Of a stretch of 64,000 nucleotides of DNA, positions 1-19,487 are shown one piece after another. The stretch spans positions 30,339-94,338 of the forward strand of contig JAKMXF010000018.1 in assembly GCA_024704765.1 (NCBI GenBank), written 5' to 3'. How positions within the stretch are numbered: position 1 is the stretch's first letter; each line of letters starts with the position of its first letter. The translations under genes were made by a program, and so were the position numbers. The notes under the pieces were generated by a model, which had not been told where the DNA came from, did no database searches, and was given only the letters and a program-made list of their open reading frames with translations. Origin of the DNA: Oopsacas minuta. Lineage: Eukaryota; Porifera; Hexactinellida; Lyssacinosida; Leucopsacidae.

Positions 1-3000
1 AAAATAATATTTGTTTAAGAGGTGATTGTGTTGACAGAGTTGTTGTCCAATCAGATTCAGGCCTCTATGTGACGAATACTTCACACCTTTTCTACTCGCT
101 TGACTTTTATACAATTCAGACCTGTGTCTGTGAGGACAAGTACATAGGGAAGAGGTGTGAGAGGAGAGTTAATCCTTGTACCGATTATACACCCTGTATG
201 AATCATGGATTCTGTACTTACTATCCAGTAGAAGACGAGTATGTTTGTTTCTGCCAGAAACTATTCACAGGTACCTTTAATTAACACCCCAGGGGATCAT
301 GATATGATAAAAATGTTCCTCTGTGTGCTTATTAGTTATTTAACCATGGATGTCATTTTGAGGACTCCTCGCTTGGTTGGAGTGAGATTTGTATTTACCA
401 TCCATGGTTAATTATCTATAAGGGGCCATTTGTTATTCTTTTAACAATATTCTAGGTTTAAACTGTGAGACACCACTGAGCATATGCGCAAGCAATCCTT
501 GCAATAATGGAGATTGTGTCGATCAGGGTAACACCTTTAGATGCATATGTCCTCCTGGGTATACAGGAGATAGATGTGAAGTATACCTAGGGTTCTGTCC
601 AACTAATGGAGCCAACCCTTGTAACAACGGAGGTACATGTGTGGATGGAGAGGACGGATATAACTGTGTGTGTCCTCACGGATTTGTTGGTGAGTATAAC
701 TTGATATATGTATTGACCTATCAGATTTGAGGGTTCACCCAGATATATATATATATATATTTTGACACTATTTTAGGAGAAATATGTCAAACATCAACAC
801 TCTGCTTCTTACATACTTCTTATGTTCAATATGGAACTAACACCTTATCATCTCTTACAAGTATCCCACACACCCGAGCAGATATACATATATCCTTCAG
901 TATGAAAACTACACAACATTCCGGAATCCTGATCTATCTCCAGGGAGACGATATGTTACTATATTTAGAACTAATAAATAGTTCTATACACTATCTGGGA
1001 AGATCGATACAGGAAACTGATTCTTCAGATTTTGTAGAGATATATCCTACTGTTAACGTGTCAGATGGATTGTGGCATACTGTGACACTAAAGAGCTTTA
1101 TTCATGTAGGTTATATACATATTTTCACACCTTTTCTATTCTATAAGTAGAGAAGCGTGACTATATATTTCAACTGCTAACCAGAGTATTATAAAAATTG
1201 GATAATTCTAGAATATTCCATAGAATTCCTCAATTATAGAGGTGAATAGGAATGTAGGAATGTTTTACCAAATCACAAGCAAAAATTTCGAGATTTTCAC
1301 ACTTTTTGACGTCACAGATTCACATATTTATCACCATTCCCCGCTTATATCTTGTATAGGAAGGTTTCGCATCTCTTACAATTGACAACAATAGCCCTCT
1401 ATCTGGCGCCCAAACTGACTCACTAGATCAGCTGGGATTACGTAGACAAGCTAGACTAGCAACAGAAATGTGAGTTTGGAATGTGTAATATTTGCAATAA
1501 TTAAAATATCCTTTTTCTAGTGTTATCCCGCCTATTTCAATTCCTTTAACAATTGGAGGATTAACCAATCATTTACCAGAGTTATTATATCATCCAGCTG
1601 GTAATCTGAATATGGAATTATCTGGTATTAACACCTATGCTAACTTCCTGTTACGTAACAACTCAGTACTAGATTATACAGGTGCTATACGGAACCTTAG
1701 TGTTAATGGAGTGTTACTGTCTATATCGGGTGCTAGTTCTAGTAGACAGGTGAGAATTATATGGATATACATAGTAGACACTTACACCCAGAGGGGTCTT
1801 GTCATATGATTAATCATATCCTGTACTTTAGGTTATATCATCTGCTAGGGAGACAGGAGAATGTGAGCTAGACAGAGCCTGCTCTCTACCAACACCATGT
1901 TCTGATAGAGGAATATGTGTACAACATGATACTGATCATGTATGTATATGTAATGATGGTTATGGAGGAAAGGAATGTCAAATAGGTGAGGATATCTCAG
2001 GTTCCTATAATGATTATTCAGTTCGTATTGACAGTCAGTTGATGTTTATAATGTACTCAATTTGTTTACATGTATCATATCAATATTTGTTTACATATAT
2101 CATATCAATATTTGTTTACGAATGAATCTTCACACAAATCCTTACTGATACTATTTTTAGAAATAATCCCCATAACTCTGAATGGAAAAGGCGCCATATC
2201 CTACCAGCTGTCTAACTTAACAATTGAATATCACCTCAGGACGCTATCTGATTGGTCGATTATAAACAGAACATTAACACGACAATATGAGTACGGATTA
2301 ACACCTCAGAAAGAGTCTTACGGGAGGAGATTAACACCCAGACAGTATATTGAAGTAGATTTTAGAACCCGGAGTGATGATGGTATTATCTTGACAACCA
2401 GAGATACACTTAACTATGCTATTTTAGAGGTAATTATAATTGTCAGGCAAAGATATACATATGATTAATTTTCACACCTTTTAGGTATCTGGTGGTCATA
2501 TCCGGTTCCGGCTAGGAACTCATATTCCTCCTGAGACCTCCTATATCGATACAACTCTCCCAGAGACTGTAACCAATGCATCGCTATTCACAGTTAACGT
2601 AACCATGACGAGAGAGGGTGTAGAGCTATTTATAGGTTCTGAAGATGGTAATGCTTCTCATTGGGTGGAGTTACCCAATCAGATTGCATGGTTAGAAGCT
2701 AATGCTCCAGTACAGCTGGTTTTAGGCGGGAAATACGATACAGTACTAACTGATTACATTAAGACTTCTCAAAACTTCTATGGTATGTAATTTAGTCTAT
2801 TTTAGAACAGTTCCTATAGGGAACAGTTATAGTACCATCCAGGGGGCGAAATTGGTATACTAGGGTGTTGATATTTACAAAATATAGAGATTTATGTTTA
2901 TTAATTTACAAATAATAAACAAACAAACTAGTAATATATTTGTAGAGGGTAGTTCTCATTATATGACACACTAACTAATCTCCCGTTTGGAGTTATAGCT

Positions 3001-5857
3001 ATTCCTCGGGGTTCAAATAACATTCCTTGTTGGTGTCCCTCTGTTCCTATCGTGTGTAGGAGATTGCCTTCTGGAGAGAATACCCGAATTGAGTGAGAGT
3101 ATCTATCGCTAATAACAAAGTTGTTAAGTGGATCTAGACAGAAGAAGAGAGGGCATAACACATCCATTCCTTCTCCACAAGTAATGAGGGAGTGTAGCTT
3201 GTCTCCCTCTAGGGTTAACACGTGCATACACGGGTTGTTATATGGACACAGTACGTACACGCGGTCACGTGACACTTTAACATCAGATGGTTTTGTCATT
3301 AACTGATGAGTAATGTTACGGAGATGATTCAGGTCTGTGTCGTGTATACTGATTCTGTTGTTACCGGTATCTGCCATAAACACGTGACCAATGGGATCTG
3401 TTGTTAGTTGTCTAGGATAGTTGAATTGTCCGTTGTTTGGTCCCTCACCTCCTATCTTCCTAACAATACTCATGTCAGTTAGTGTGAATTGGTTTATAGT
3501 GCCATCTCTCCAGCAGCTGACATACACATTCTCTCTGTGTATAGCTATACCCCATGGCATATTCAGCTGTCCTACACCCAGCTGATTGAGGTACTCTCCT
3601 GTATCAGAGAATATCTCTACTCTCTTATTGCCAAAATTAGCTACGAATATTTGGTGTGTATATTCATGTATAGCTACACCGCATGGAAAATACAACTCGC
3701 CAGGATCTGAACCTCTCTTCCCAGTAGCAACAGTGGAAGTTTGGAATTTATCATAATCTGGTACTCCTACTGGTACCTGTACGATCTCTCCTAGATGGGA
3801 AATGCTCGTTTCTAGGTCACGTGTGTCACACTTCCACTTTAATTGTGTCTCTACGGGGATATTATTTTGCAGGTCTCGTAATTTGTCCTCCATTTCTTGG
3901 ACAATTCTCTCCTGCATCGATTGGAGGGGATTTTCTCTTAGGTCTCCTTGGACGTGTGCCTGAGCCTCTGTCAGTTGGTCGATCATTTGTTGTCTCGTGA
4001 TCTCTGAGGCTCTCTTCTCCTCACGTATGTTACGGACTTGCTCCAGCAACTGAACTCTGCGGACATTCAGTAGCCCTATGAGACCATCTATTGTGTAGTT
4101 GATGTGTGTCTCTATGGGGTCGACAACTTGAGGGGCTATTGGATATCTTTCTGCCATTTGATTGGTTATTAGAAGAATATTTGAATAGTTGATATAGGAA
4201 TTGGTTGCTAGGGATAATCTTGTGTATTTATGGTTGTGTATGAATTGAGTTTTGTAACAACAAAACAACAATAATAATAAGATGATGTGAGTATATTATT
4301 TACAGAATAAACACGAGGTTATGCAGGTGTATGTTATTGTGTCTCGTTGCTAGGATACTGTAAGGAATGTGGTTGAAAGTTCTTTATCAGTAAACTTATT
4401 TTGTATAATTTACAAGTTTGAATAACAAAAACATTAAATTTCCTATTTTGTTTTCGCTCTGCTGTTCACACCTTTAGAGATTAAGACACCATATTTGGCA
4501 TGTATACTCGTAGTGAGATCTAGTCGTGAACTTGACATTTGAAAAGTTTCTAATGTGTATATTTTCACACCTTTTGATACCTTTGTAATTTATACATATT
4601 TGCATAAAATTAGTTTTGGTAGAGTGTTTGTAATCTAATTAGCTCTGTAATGTATTTGTATTCATGTAGACTGTAATTCTATTATATATATATATATATA
4701 TATATATACACTGATTTATCATATGATTAATCATATTTTCACACCTTTTGGTGAATATCTCAAGTTTATCCTAGAATATTTGGTGTGACTATTATCCCTA
4801 ATTACATTATAGGATGTGTTAATGGTATAAAAGTAGCAGGCAGACAACTACCATTACATGAACCAATCAATGGAGAGTTCGGAATATATTCACAGCTGTT
4901 AGGACAGATAGAAGATAGGTGTGATAATTATGGCATATGTACAGCTACTTCCTGTCCTAGAGAGACTACTTGTATTCCTGTGTGGACTGGTATAAGGTTA
5001 GTTCCATATTCTAACACCTTTTGAGTGGATATACAGTTAACTCGGGTCACATGTCCTTTAGGTGTGAATGTGAGCTTGGTAAGCGTTATGACACTACAAC
5101 AGAGAGCTGTGAAGACATAGATGATTGTCTGGAGTCCTCTGGTGTCCCCTGTTATAACGGGGGTGTATGTATAGACGGAATCAACTCATATACCTGTAGC
5201 TGTAGTATGGTATATACAGGATCTGATTGTTTACATATAAATGGTGTTACTATTATGATAATATTAATTGTGATTATTCTATTCTTTGCTGTTGTTTTGT
5301 TGCCATTTATTCTCTGGTTGTTGTTCAGGCTTATTGCTCAGAGGTTTGTTGTTATTTGTTTTATGATTATACACATTTTTGTTTACTCATTTAGTTCTTT
5401 TAGGAACAAAAACAAACATTCAAAGAGAGATAATTATTCAAAATCAAACAATTCTCAACAACAAATTCAAAAACTTAAAAAACACACACAACAATTTATG
5501 GAAAATATACAATCAAGAATTATGAGAAGAAATAGACCCGCAAGGAACCTCTCTCCTCCCTTGAGGAACACTTCTCCTCCCTTGAGGAACATTTCTCCAC
5601 CCTTGAGGAACATTTCTCCTCCTCTAGCTAACTACCCCCCTGAATACTACGAAATGAATTCTCGATCGAAGTTTCCAGAAACTCGTAGAGCACATACTTT
5701 TCCAAGTTCTAACATTCCTAAGCGTAACCATAGCAATACAATGCCCCCCAGACCTTACAGTCCACCTATATCTAACCCTATGAGTCCTGAGCCTGTGAAT
5801 TCCATTCCTGGAAAACGGTTGATAAGGACATTTAATATCTATGATCAGTTTATATAA
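1..5857 (+). CDS. EGF / laminin-G single-pass receptor (crumbs/neurexin-like), 3' part
   Basis: The 5' end lies outside the window. I can splice about ten exons: 1-68, 120-270, 456-689, 777-1109, 1374-1469, 1521-1749, 1832-1985, 2161-2429, 2485-2782, 4813 to about 4995, and 5062 to the stop. The product carries EGF modules with six-Cys spacing (NPCNNGGTCVDG type). A first LamG domain spans exons 777-1749, followed by an EGF, a second LamG ending in the typical YGCVNGIKVAGR turn, and a last EGF with the calcium-binding DIDDC start. A transmembrane stretch follows (MIILIVIILFFAVVLL). The basic tail holds four SPPLRN-type repeats (about 5545-5625) and ends in YDQFI, which could be a PDZ ligand. 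The architecture fits cell-surface adhesion or polarity receptors of the Crumbs/neurexin type; I cannot decide which. A 60-bp stretch at 5344-5403 has GT-AG ends, a length divisible by three and no stop, so it may be an intron or be retained. An AATAAA lies at 5909. Confidence 0.85.
329..420. repeat. Short inverted-repeat element, AACCATGGATG family
   Basis: The arms TTAGTTATTTAACCATGGATG and its near reverse complement face each other across about 50 bp inside an intron of the EGF/LamG gene. The same arms recur at 10850-10930 and 28063-28137, with a single arm near 12407-12435. This pattern fits a non-autonomous DNA element (MITE). No coding capacity is seen. Confidence 0.6.
2928..4157 (-). 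CDS. Coiled-coil / NHL-repeat protein, intronless, nested in an intron
   Basis: One uninterrupted reading frame of 409 codons lies antisense inside the roughly 2-kb intron (2783-4812) of the EGF/LamG gene. I chose the ATG at 4157 (MAERYPIAPQ) because the 38 codons upstream are low-complexity and unlike the family; an AG-terminated T-rich stretch does not help decide. Residues about 10-110 form a charged, Leu-rich coiled coil. Residues about 140-409 contain six NHL blades, recognisable by motifs such as FPCGVAIHE, MPWGIAIHR, ADTGNNRISIHD and FEPRGIAITPNG. This is the layout of TRIM-NHL proteins without a visible RING or B-box, so an E3 ligase activity cannot be claimed. The lack of introns in an intron-rich neighbourhood suggests a retrocopy or an expanded single-exon family. 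Its target is unknown. Confidence 0.85.
   Translation of the reverse strand: MAERYPIAPQVVDPIETHINYTIDGLIGLLNVRRVQLLEQVRNIREEKRASEITRQQMIDQLTEAQAHVQGDLRENPLQSMQERIVQEMEDKLRDLQNNIPVETQLKWKCDTRDLETSISHLGEIVQVPVGVPDYDKFQTSTVATGKRGSDPGELYFPCGVAIHEYTHQIFVANFGNKRVEIFSDTGEYLNQLGVGQLNMPWGIAIHRENVYVSCWRDGTINQFTLTDMSIVRKIGGEGPNNGQFNYPRQLTTDPIGHVFMADTGNNRISIHDTDLNHLRNITHQLMTKPSDVKVSRDRVYVLCPYNNPCMHVLTLEGDKLHSLITCGEGMDVLCPLFFCLDPLNNFVISDRYSHSIRVFSPEGNLLHTIGTEGHQQGMLFEPRGIAITPNGRLVSVSYNENYPLQIYY
4683..4709. repeat. (TA)n microsatellite
   Basis: A run of about 13 TA units lies in the large intron that also holds the NHL gene. A shorter TA run is at 742-761 in another intron of the same gene. Confidence 0.9.
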
Positions 5858-6126
5858 ATGTATATATTGCTGTGATGGTTTCTATTTGATTGTAAATTTT
5901 GCTTGAATCAATAAATATCTTACATTCTTAGTAACTCTGGGACCTATTGCCCTTCCACAGAGGACAGCAGGGGTCCACAGGATCTCAAGACTTATATTAC
6001 AGGATATGGGCGGGAGGCTACTCGAACACCTATCATGTACGTTTAATTTACACCTGTAATATAGAGACCTAATTACTCACTAACAGTTATATACACACAC
6101 TAAAGCTAACTAAGATCTGTTCTCTA

Positions 6127-13471
<7,345 letters not shown>

Positions 13472-14340
13472 GTTGCTATATTTAGAACTGAAGATAGGGA
13501 TTAATCATATATTGTTATTTATATAAGCTAAGAGACCATTAAACACCCACAATAAGGGACCAACAGAGGAACCTCGTTAGTGAGAACTTTGGATAAAGCG
13601 AGTAACATATCTAATCTGTTTTATGGAAGTAATTATCACGGACACTTTAGATTATATAATTATCACACATACAATAATATGTGGTGTAAGAGGGAGGCAT
13701 TACTAAAGAGCTGTGTCTATGTAGAAGGGAAAAGATAGTGTTAGTGGATGATAAGATTAATCTTATAATATTCTGACAGTCTCTTAATGAATGGAAAGAC
13801 AAATAAAATAACATCACAACAGAAGGCTAGACCCTGACACAGACTCAAGTACCTCCCTACCCTAACAGACACACAAATAGAATACACATACTATAGATAT
13901 ATTAATATATAAGACTACTATATCGAAATATGATATATCTAGCTGAGATTACCATAGACTATCTTTATAATACATCTATAACTAGACAGGACTATAACCG
14001 AGGCTGTGTCAAACGTGACGTAACGCTACAAGGGAAGCGGGGTGGTATGCAAAGTGTGACACACCCATTTCGGTCTCTAATGGTCCCTTAGTACCCTTAC
14101 TGGTATCAGTTACTATCTAGCAAATAGCAATTTCCTCATAGTATCAGAGTTATGTAACATCATATACAACACCAATGAATGGTAAGCTTGATAGCATAGG
14201 AGATGGGATAGAGTAAGATATGGGTTGTTATTATGATGTATATCACATAGTTATTCATAGGACATAGCAACGAGTATTTGAGAGAGGTATTGGAGCGATG
14301 TCAATATACAGGACCCCAGACTTCACGGGGCTATAACCAA

Positions 14341-14405
14341 CACAGGAGGCGGAGGGGTTCGAACCTAGCACTCTCGTGTTCGGCGGCTATGCCGTCACAT
14401 ACCTA
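14341..14405 (-). other. Possible tRNA-derived SINE remnant (B-box like)
   Basis: On the minus strand a segment runs GACGGCATAGCCGCC, then CACGAGAGTGCTAGG, then GGTTCGAACC, which matches the pol III B-box. The T-arm has only about two paired bases around the TTCGAAC loop and no cloverleaf closes, so it is not a working tRNA. It could be a decayed SINE or chance. Confidence 0.25.
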
Positions 14406-16256
14406 CATTTATGGCAAAAACATAACCACACGCTCTTCAATAATTTCTATCAACTAGTTTAGTAATTAACACCCATTATTTGTTAATTATCATATTCGCC
14501 ATCCACAGCATATGTTCTTAGCAACATCTCTGGTATTACAATATGAATAATTAGATTATAAACTAGTTTGTGTGGTGCTTAGGAATGCTATGCACTAGTG
14601 GGTGATAACAAATTGTATAAGAAAGGAGCCTAAGAGGACAGGAAATTAGAGAACTGCTATCACTGGCTTAGTGCCTAGAATATAAATTAACTATCCCCTG
14701 CTCAAACATTTCTAATATTCTATTAAAGCAAATTAGCTAGAATTTGTAAATATATAATAGGTGTCAAAATATGCAGAAGAATCCCAGAATTATGGAAATA
14801 TTTATATAAATATTCAACTACAAACAGACACTGAAACCAGTGTTATTTATCCGTATAAGTATCACACAATGTAGCTGACAGATACCACATTTCTCATATT
14901 ATTATTAGCATATTTACAGAATAGTTGCATATTTTTTACACCTTTTTAGTGACAACAGAAGTTTGCGTAATTGTTTTATTCGATAATTCCATTAAACCCT
15001 ATATACAAATATTCCTAATGAGCTGATGCTTCCAGTAGCTCTCTTCAAGGATGTTAATTTTACCTTAGCAACTCGTTAACCGCATAGGAATGTATACACG
15101 GCTGATTTCTTTGCTGATATTATACAATGTGGCAATAAAGAGTTAACTACATTCCTGGAATATAATGTACATAATCGTTGCTAGGCAACATAATATCATA
15201 AAAGAAATTCATCAAAGGTTCATTTAAGTTACAGGTGATAGTTCCAATTTGATAGCCACAGGGTTATACAACAAATATAATGTTCAGCAATCTAAGATTG
15301 TGAGAAGCTGTAAGGCCCGCGGGTTCCTAAGATATGGGCGGGAAAGTTGTACCAAGGGGGTCACGGATTAATTAGGATAGGAAATGGGACGGTAGGGTCC
15401 AGCCCTCTCCGCAGATGTTATCCTTACTAAATATAATATCTTTATGATCATGTTAGAGTAATTAATAATCTGGGGAAGGATATACACCAAATTACATGAA
15501 TTACAGCTTCTAGGCGTTAAATGAGATTATTCATCTGTGCATGCCATATGATATCTAATTAATAGCGGGTGATTTAATATATTCCTGAGTGAATAGTTCC
15601 ATATAAGATCGTAACTATCTGGGAGAGGAGCCCACCTTGGACGGTGTAGCAGTAATTCAATAATAGCAGATGCAGTATTTGTATCTTTTGATGTTATATT
15701 TGAGGGGCAATGCTCTTCTTATCTAGCGCTGTTCGAATTAGTTCAGAGTTGTACTTTCCTTAAAATATAGCAATAATTATGTATTAGCCCACAGTGTAAT
15801 TGGATGGAATTAGGTCTTTAGAATATTCTAGAACATCTTTCAAGAGCTGGGGCGTTGGATTACACACGTTTTTACTGTAATTGAATAAATAATATCGAAA
15901 GAATTATGATAAGAGAGGTGTTATCTTTATTGTCTAGTCATATTGACTTACAGATAGTAATAATATATTTAGGCGGGGAAACACCTGCTTTCACGCGGGA
16001 AAAATTGATAAAAAATGAAGATTTGAGGCTGGGAAAATGAAAAATTCTGAGATAAAGTTCAGAAAATTTCCTTCTAATCGATTAAGGACAAACGCAGTTG
16101 CTTAAGATGGAAGGTTACATTCCAACTAACAAACGCGGTAACTATAATACTGTATTATTAAACACCTAGTCTGTAAGGTTAATGTTAAACCATCTATTTT
16201 CAATATATTTTCAATTTCGCAGAGACACAGCTAAACTCTAGACAGCATATGTATGT

Positions 16257-16293
16257 ACAACAACAAGAACAACAAGAACAACAAGAACAACGA
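16257..16293. repeat. (AACAAG)n short tandem repeat
   Basis: Imperfect AACAAG units run just upstream of the promoter of the TGF-beta-like gene. Confidence 0.8.
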
Positions 16294-16365
16294 GAGGACA
16301 CATTAACGTAGTCCAGCTGAACTTTAAACTAAGGTCTATACAGTTAGTCTAAACATAAGGTAAAG

Positions 16366-16374
16366 TATAAATAG
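16366..16374 (+). promoter_or_regulatory. TATA box of the TGF-beta-like gene
   Basis: TATAAATAG lies 42 bp before the start codon at 16408. The identical nonamer stands at 19455 and 34576 at similar distances from two other starts, which supports a true core promoter. Confidence 0.65.
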
Positions 16375-16407
16375 ACGAATATACAACATTCAATATTAAT
16401 ATACAAA

Positions 16408-17838
16408 ATGCTATCTGTTAGTGTAATATTTATAATCCAGGTTATTACTGTATGCTGGAGCAGGTCAATACCTGATGCCACACAACCACCCACATTTAAT
16501 CCGCGGGATCTATGGGATATGCTGAATACAGTAGAGGATGAAGAGAGGACAAAGGAGTACTCAAGGTTCGAACCTGTGTCACAAAGATTCGGTACTTCAC
16601 CTTCCTCATTATATCTAATGGAATTCTACAGATTGATTGGTGAGGATCAGCTGATTGATTCTACTATTAGCACATTCAGTGCATCAACATTTGAAGGTGA
16701 TAAATATATAATATATTCTTAGTTTCAGTAGATATATACACTGATTACGGATAAGTGAACGAATATTTACGCATAATCAGTTCCCTACAATGATTATTCA
16801 GTTGGTATTACTCCGGTTAATACAAACATAATTTGAAAGTCTGTTGGTGTTGGTATTAACGAATTTCTACAGTATTTAATATCCCAGAGATTGCGAAAAC
16901 ACCTTTTAAACAACTCCACTTAATCCGGATAAGTTCCCGTAATAAACGTCTCCAATATTCGTATACAGACACAGATATACATAATTCAAATATGATGACT
17001 ATTGTCTGTAGCTTAATTAGACATGTAAGGTTCTGGTAAAAGCTCTCTCAAATACGTTAATTAATTCAGATTACTTATTGTAAGGATTTTAATGGATTCT
17101 GGCGCCGTACTATTGAAATAGATATGTTATGACCAACACGCAACCATACATATTGCTAATTTACAGAATGCAACTGGTTACATTGTGTGTATTGAAATTG
17201 GTTTTAGAATTAGAAAGGCAAATGCGTTACAAGAATATTTGTAAGCAAATAAGATATTCTATTTCCTACAACCAAATTGGACAGCATATGATGTAACGTA
17301 AACATTTATGAATATGTGTCTGAATATTGTAATCGTATTCTCCTTTCTAGATATAAACCAGCTACGATTATCAAGACCTAATTATCAACACCTCTACAGG
17401 ATGGTACTATCTAAATCTGCTATAAAAGAGCACTACACTGAGGGTACAGACACACAACTGTGGATACCTATATACAACCATGAGCTTATCAGACAAATAA
17501 ACAAAACAAAAAATGATAATTTAAGGGTTTGTATAGCTCAGAAAGATAAGAGGAAGACTCAGTATTGCTACTTCCTAGACACAACACAACTCGACTTAAC
17601 TGAACCAAACGGACACTCATGGATAGGCATAGATATAGCTGAACTAACGAGATTAGAAATGGCATCAGGAAATGACAAGAAACACTTGTATTTATACTTC
17701 TCATTGAGTGGGTGTGTGGCAGTGAATGACAGATGTAACTCAGTAAGCCTATTGGATGATAGTTACGTACAAGTATTGAAACTAGCTAATCCACGTGTTC
17801 CTTTTGTCATAATGACAGATGTGATGTCACTTACTTGA
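16408..17838 (+). CDS. Secreted TGF-beta-family prodomain-like protein without a growth-factor domain
   Basis: Two exons (16408-16696 and 17351-17838) join in phase to give about 258 residues. The start is a signal peptide (MLSVSVIFIIQVITVCW). The rest resembles a BMP/GDF-type propeptide. LYLMEFYRLIGE followed by DSTISTFSAS matches the LYxxL...SxVRSF start. HSWIGIDIAELT then a segment ending HLYLYFSL matches the W..FDVT..V..W arm. NPRVPFVIMTDV matches the closing RPFLVVFF strand. In family members a furin site and a cystine-knot ligand of about 110 residues follow, but here TGA comes directly after DVMSLT. No Cys-knot coding sequence is seen before the antisense gene at 18066. It could act as a decoy or carrier prodomain, be a decayed ligand gene, or be spliced to a distant exon. 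The family call rests on motif order and is moderate. Confidence 0.55.
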
Positions 17839-18065
17839 TTTGTGTTAAATATACGTTTCGTATATTAAACTTTATAAATAATATAACACTTAAAAAGGTG
17901 TGAAAATCCGTATACAGATGGGTCAGAAATGTGAGGGGGGTATAAGGGTTACTCCCTTGGAGGCTAAAAGGGACCCTATAAGGTCTAATAACTAAATTAT
18001 AAGCTAAATACAATAGTTATAACCTGGATAATGTACATACAATTAGAAGCACTAGGATGAGGGGG

Positions 18066-19241
18066 TCATGTAGATCTGTTGGGATTCTCTGGGGATCTCT
18101 CCCACTCCTTCCACACTAACTGTCGTACTTGTGCCAAGCGGAGAGAGGGATGGGCCTGTCGTAAGAGAGGAAGGTGCTCTCTCTCGAACGTAATGTAACC
18201 AACCTGTGATCTCTTATCTGTAGCCTCGTAGTTAGCACCGTTAAGCACGTGTATAGCTTGATCTATCGATCTAGCATCTCCTGACCCAGGGTCTAGTCTA
18301 TACGAATAATAATAAATCTCAAACCGTATGTAAATAATCGTGTTAGACATTTGAAAGTGTCAAAATCGAATTCTACGTCCCTGTTTACCACAAATTAGCA
18401 GGTGGAAGCTAATCTCTATGATAGTTTGTAATATTGATAAAAAGGTGTGATAATATGAATAATCATATGATATATAAACAAAATATGATCACCTGTTAAT
18501 TGTGTGATTGTAGTTCTCCTGGAGAGGAATATCGGTTACTATGGCAACGGGTTGTTTAGGTGTTGCTGAGGTTATATTTGCTTGGATTTGAGCTTGAGTA
18601 ACCTTTTCAGGGTTTGATTTACCTAAACAATTTTCAACCAATAGAATATCAGCCTACACAGCTGATAAATAATCATACAACAGGACAACACATTTTGTCA
18701 CCTTTTCTTCAAAGTATTACGCGACTATAATTAGCGAACAATTGACACCAGATACAGATATAATGTATATCAGCTGATTAGAATTCGGTTAATACGAACA
18801 CCAACGGACTTAACCTGTAATTCGTATTAACGAGCTTCCATTATAAGCCGGTTACTTAATCGAGCACTTATCCAGAAACAGGGACAAGCTAAGCTGGTCC
18901 CCGATTTGATCCTATTAGCGTAGTCCAGTGTATTTGATATCAGCTGTTCAGATACAATATGGTACATATTGGTACTGACCCTTGGGTTTAATTTGACTAT
19001 CCATCAGTTGATTATCCTCAGCTGCTAATCTCTTTAGCTCAGCTTTCTTACTAATATCATCAAGACGTTTAGCCTCCTTATCTGACTTCCTCTGTAATTT
19101 CCTCTGTGATAACTTATCCTCATCTTGCCAGTAAGCATCCATCCTTTCTTTCTCAATAGCTAAAGAGGCAACTGTCTTCTGGGCAGTCTTCCGTTGTTTA
19201 GCTGCCTCTGCTTTAGGATGGTTGTATTTCTGTTTACGCAT
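18066..19241 (-). CDS. CCDC124: Coiled-coil domain-containing protein 124
   Basis: CCDC124 (Lso2 family) binds idle ribosomes and has been linked to translation recovery and cytokinesis. Three exons join in phase: 19241-18980, 18622-18493 and 18297-18066. The N-terminal half is a highly charged helix with DAYWQDEDKLSQRK, matching the conserved DAYWxDDDK stretch. The C-terminal half contains SIDQAIHVLN and the conserved end RLAQVRQLVWKEWERSPENP (human LSQLKQLLKKEWLRSPDNP). Length, about 195 residues, is a little below the human 223. It is divergent with the secreted gene at 19488, sharing a 246-bp upstream region. An AG-ended TCTAAAATTAG lies about 20 nt upstream of the ATG. Confidence 0.92.
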
Positions 19242-19454
19242 TATATATAATGTGTGCTAATTTTAGAATTTATTAAGTGTAATTAATATTTCACACCTTA
19301 CATGATAATGTAATCACTTGTCTCGAGAGCAGTAGACCCCCGCTGTCGTCCGTGTACCCAGGTTGTAGAATCGGACATACATATATGAAATATACGTGAT
19401 AATGACTGACCAATAGGATGTCAGGGTTATAGAGAACTTCAGCTGCCCTCAGAG

Positions 19455-19463
19455 TATAAATAG
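19455..19463 (+). promoter_or_regulatory. TATA box of the orphan secreted gene
   Basis: TATAAATAG lies 33 bp before the ATG at 19488 and is identical to the element at 16366. Confidence 0.65.
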
Positions 19464-19487
19464 AAGTGTTAACAGAAAAGTGTTAAA

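Larger units (their letters stand above)
13472..16407. other. Gene-poor 2.9-kb stretch between clathrin and the TGF-beta-like gene
   Basis: No convincing coding exon is visible on either strand. It is AT-rich. I note GGCGGGAAA at about 15347 and CGCGGGAAAA at about 15996, both like E2F sites. There is also an inverted GTTGCTAGGCAAC at about 15177 resembling an RFX X-box, and an (AACAAG)n run near the right end. A weak tRNA-like B-box lies at about 14358. Both flanking genes point outward, so regulatory sequence for either could lie here. Confidence 0.6.

Noticed and set aside
14341-14405. A tRNA gene on the minus strand
   Set aside because: B-box-like GGTTCGAACC is present, but the T-arm and acceptor stem do not pair and no anticodon arm closes.
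15340-16000. E2F sites marking a cell-cycle gene
   Set aside because: Only two matches exist in 2.9 kb, far from any start, with no suitable target gene.
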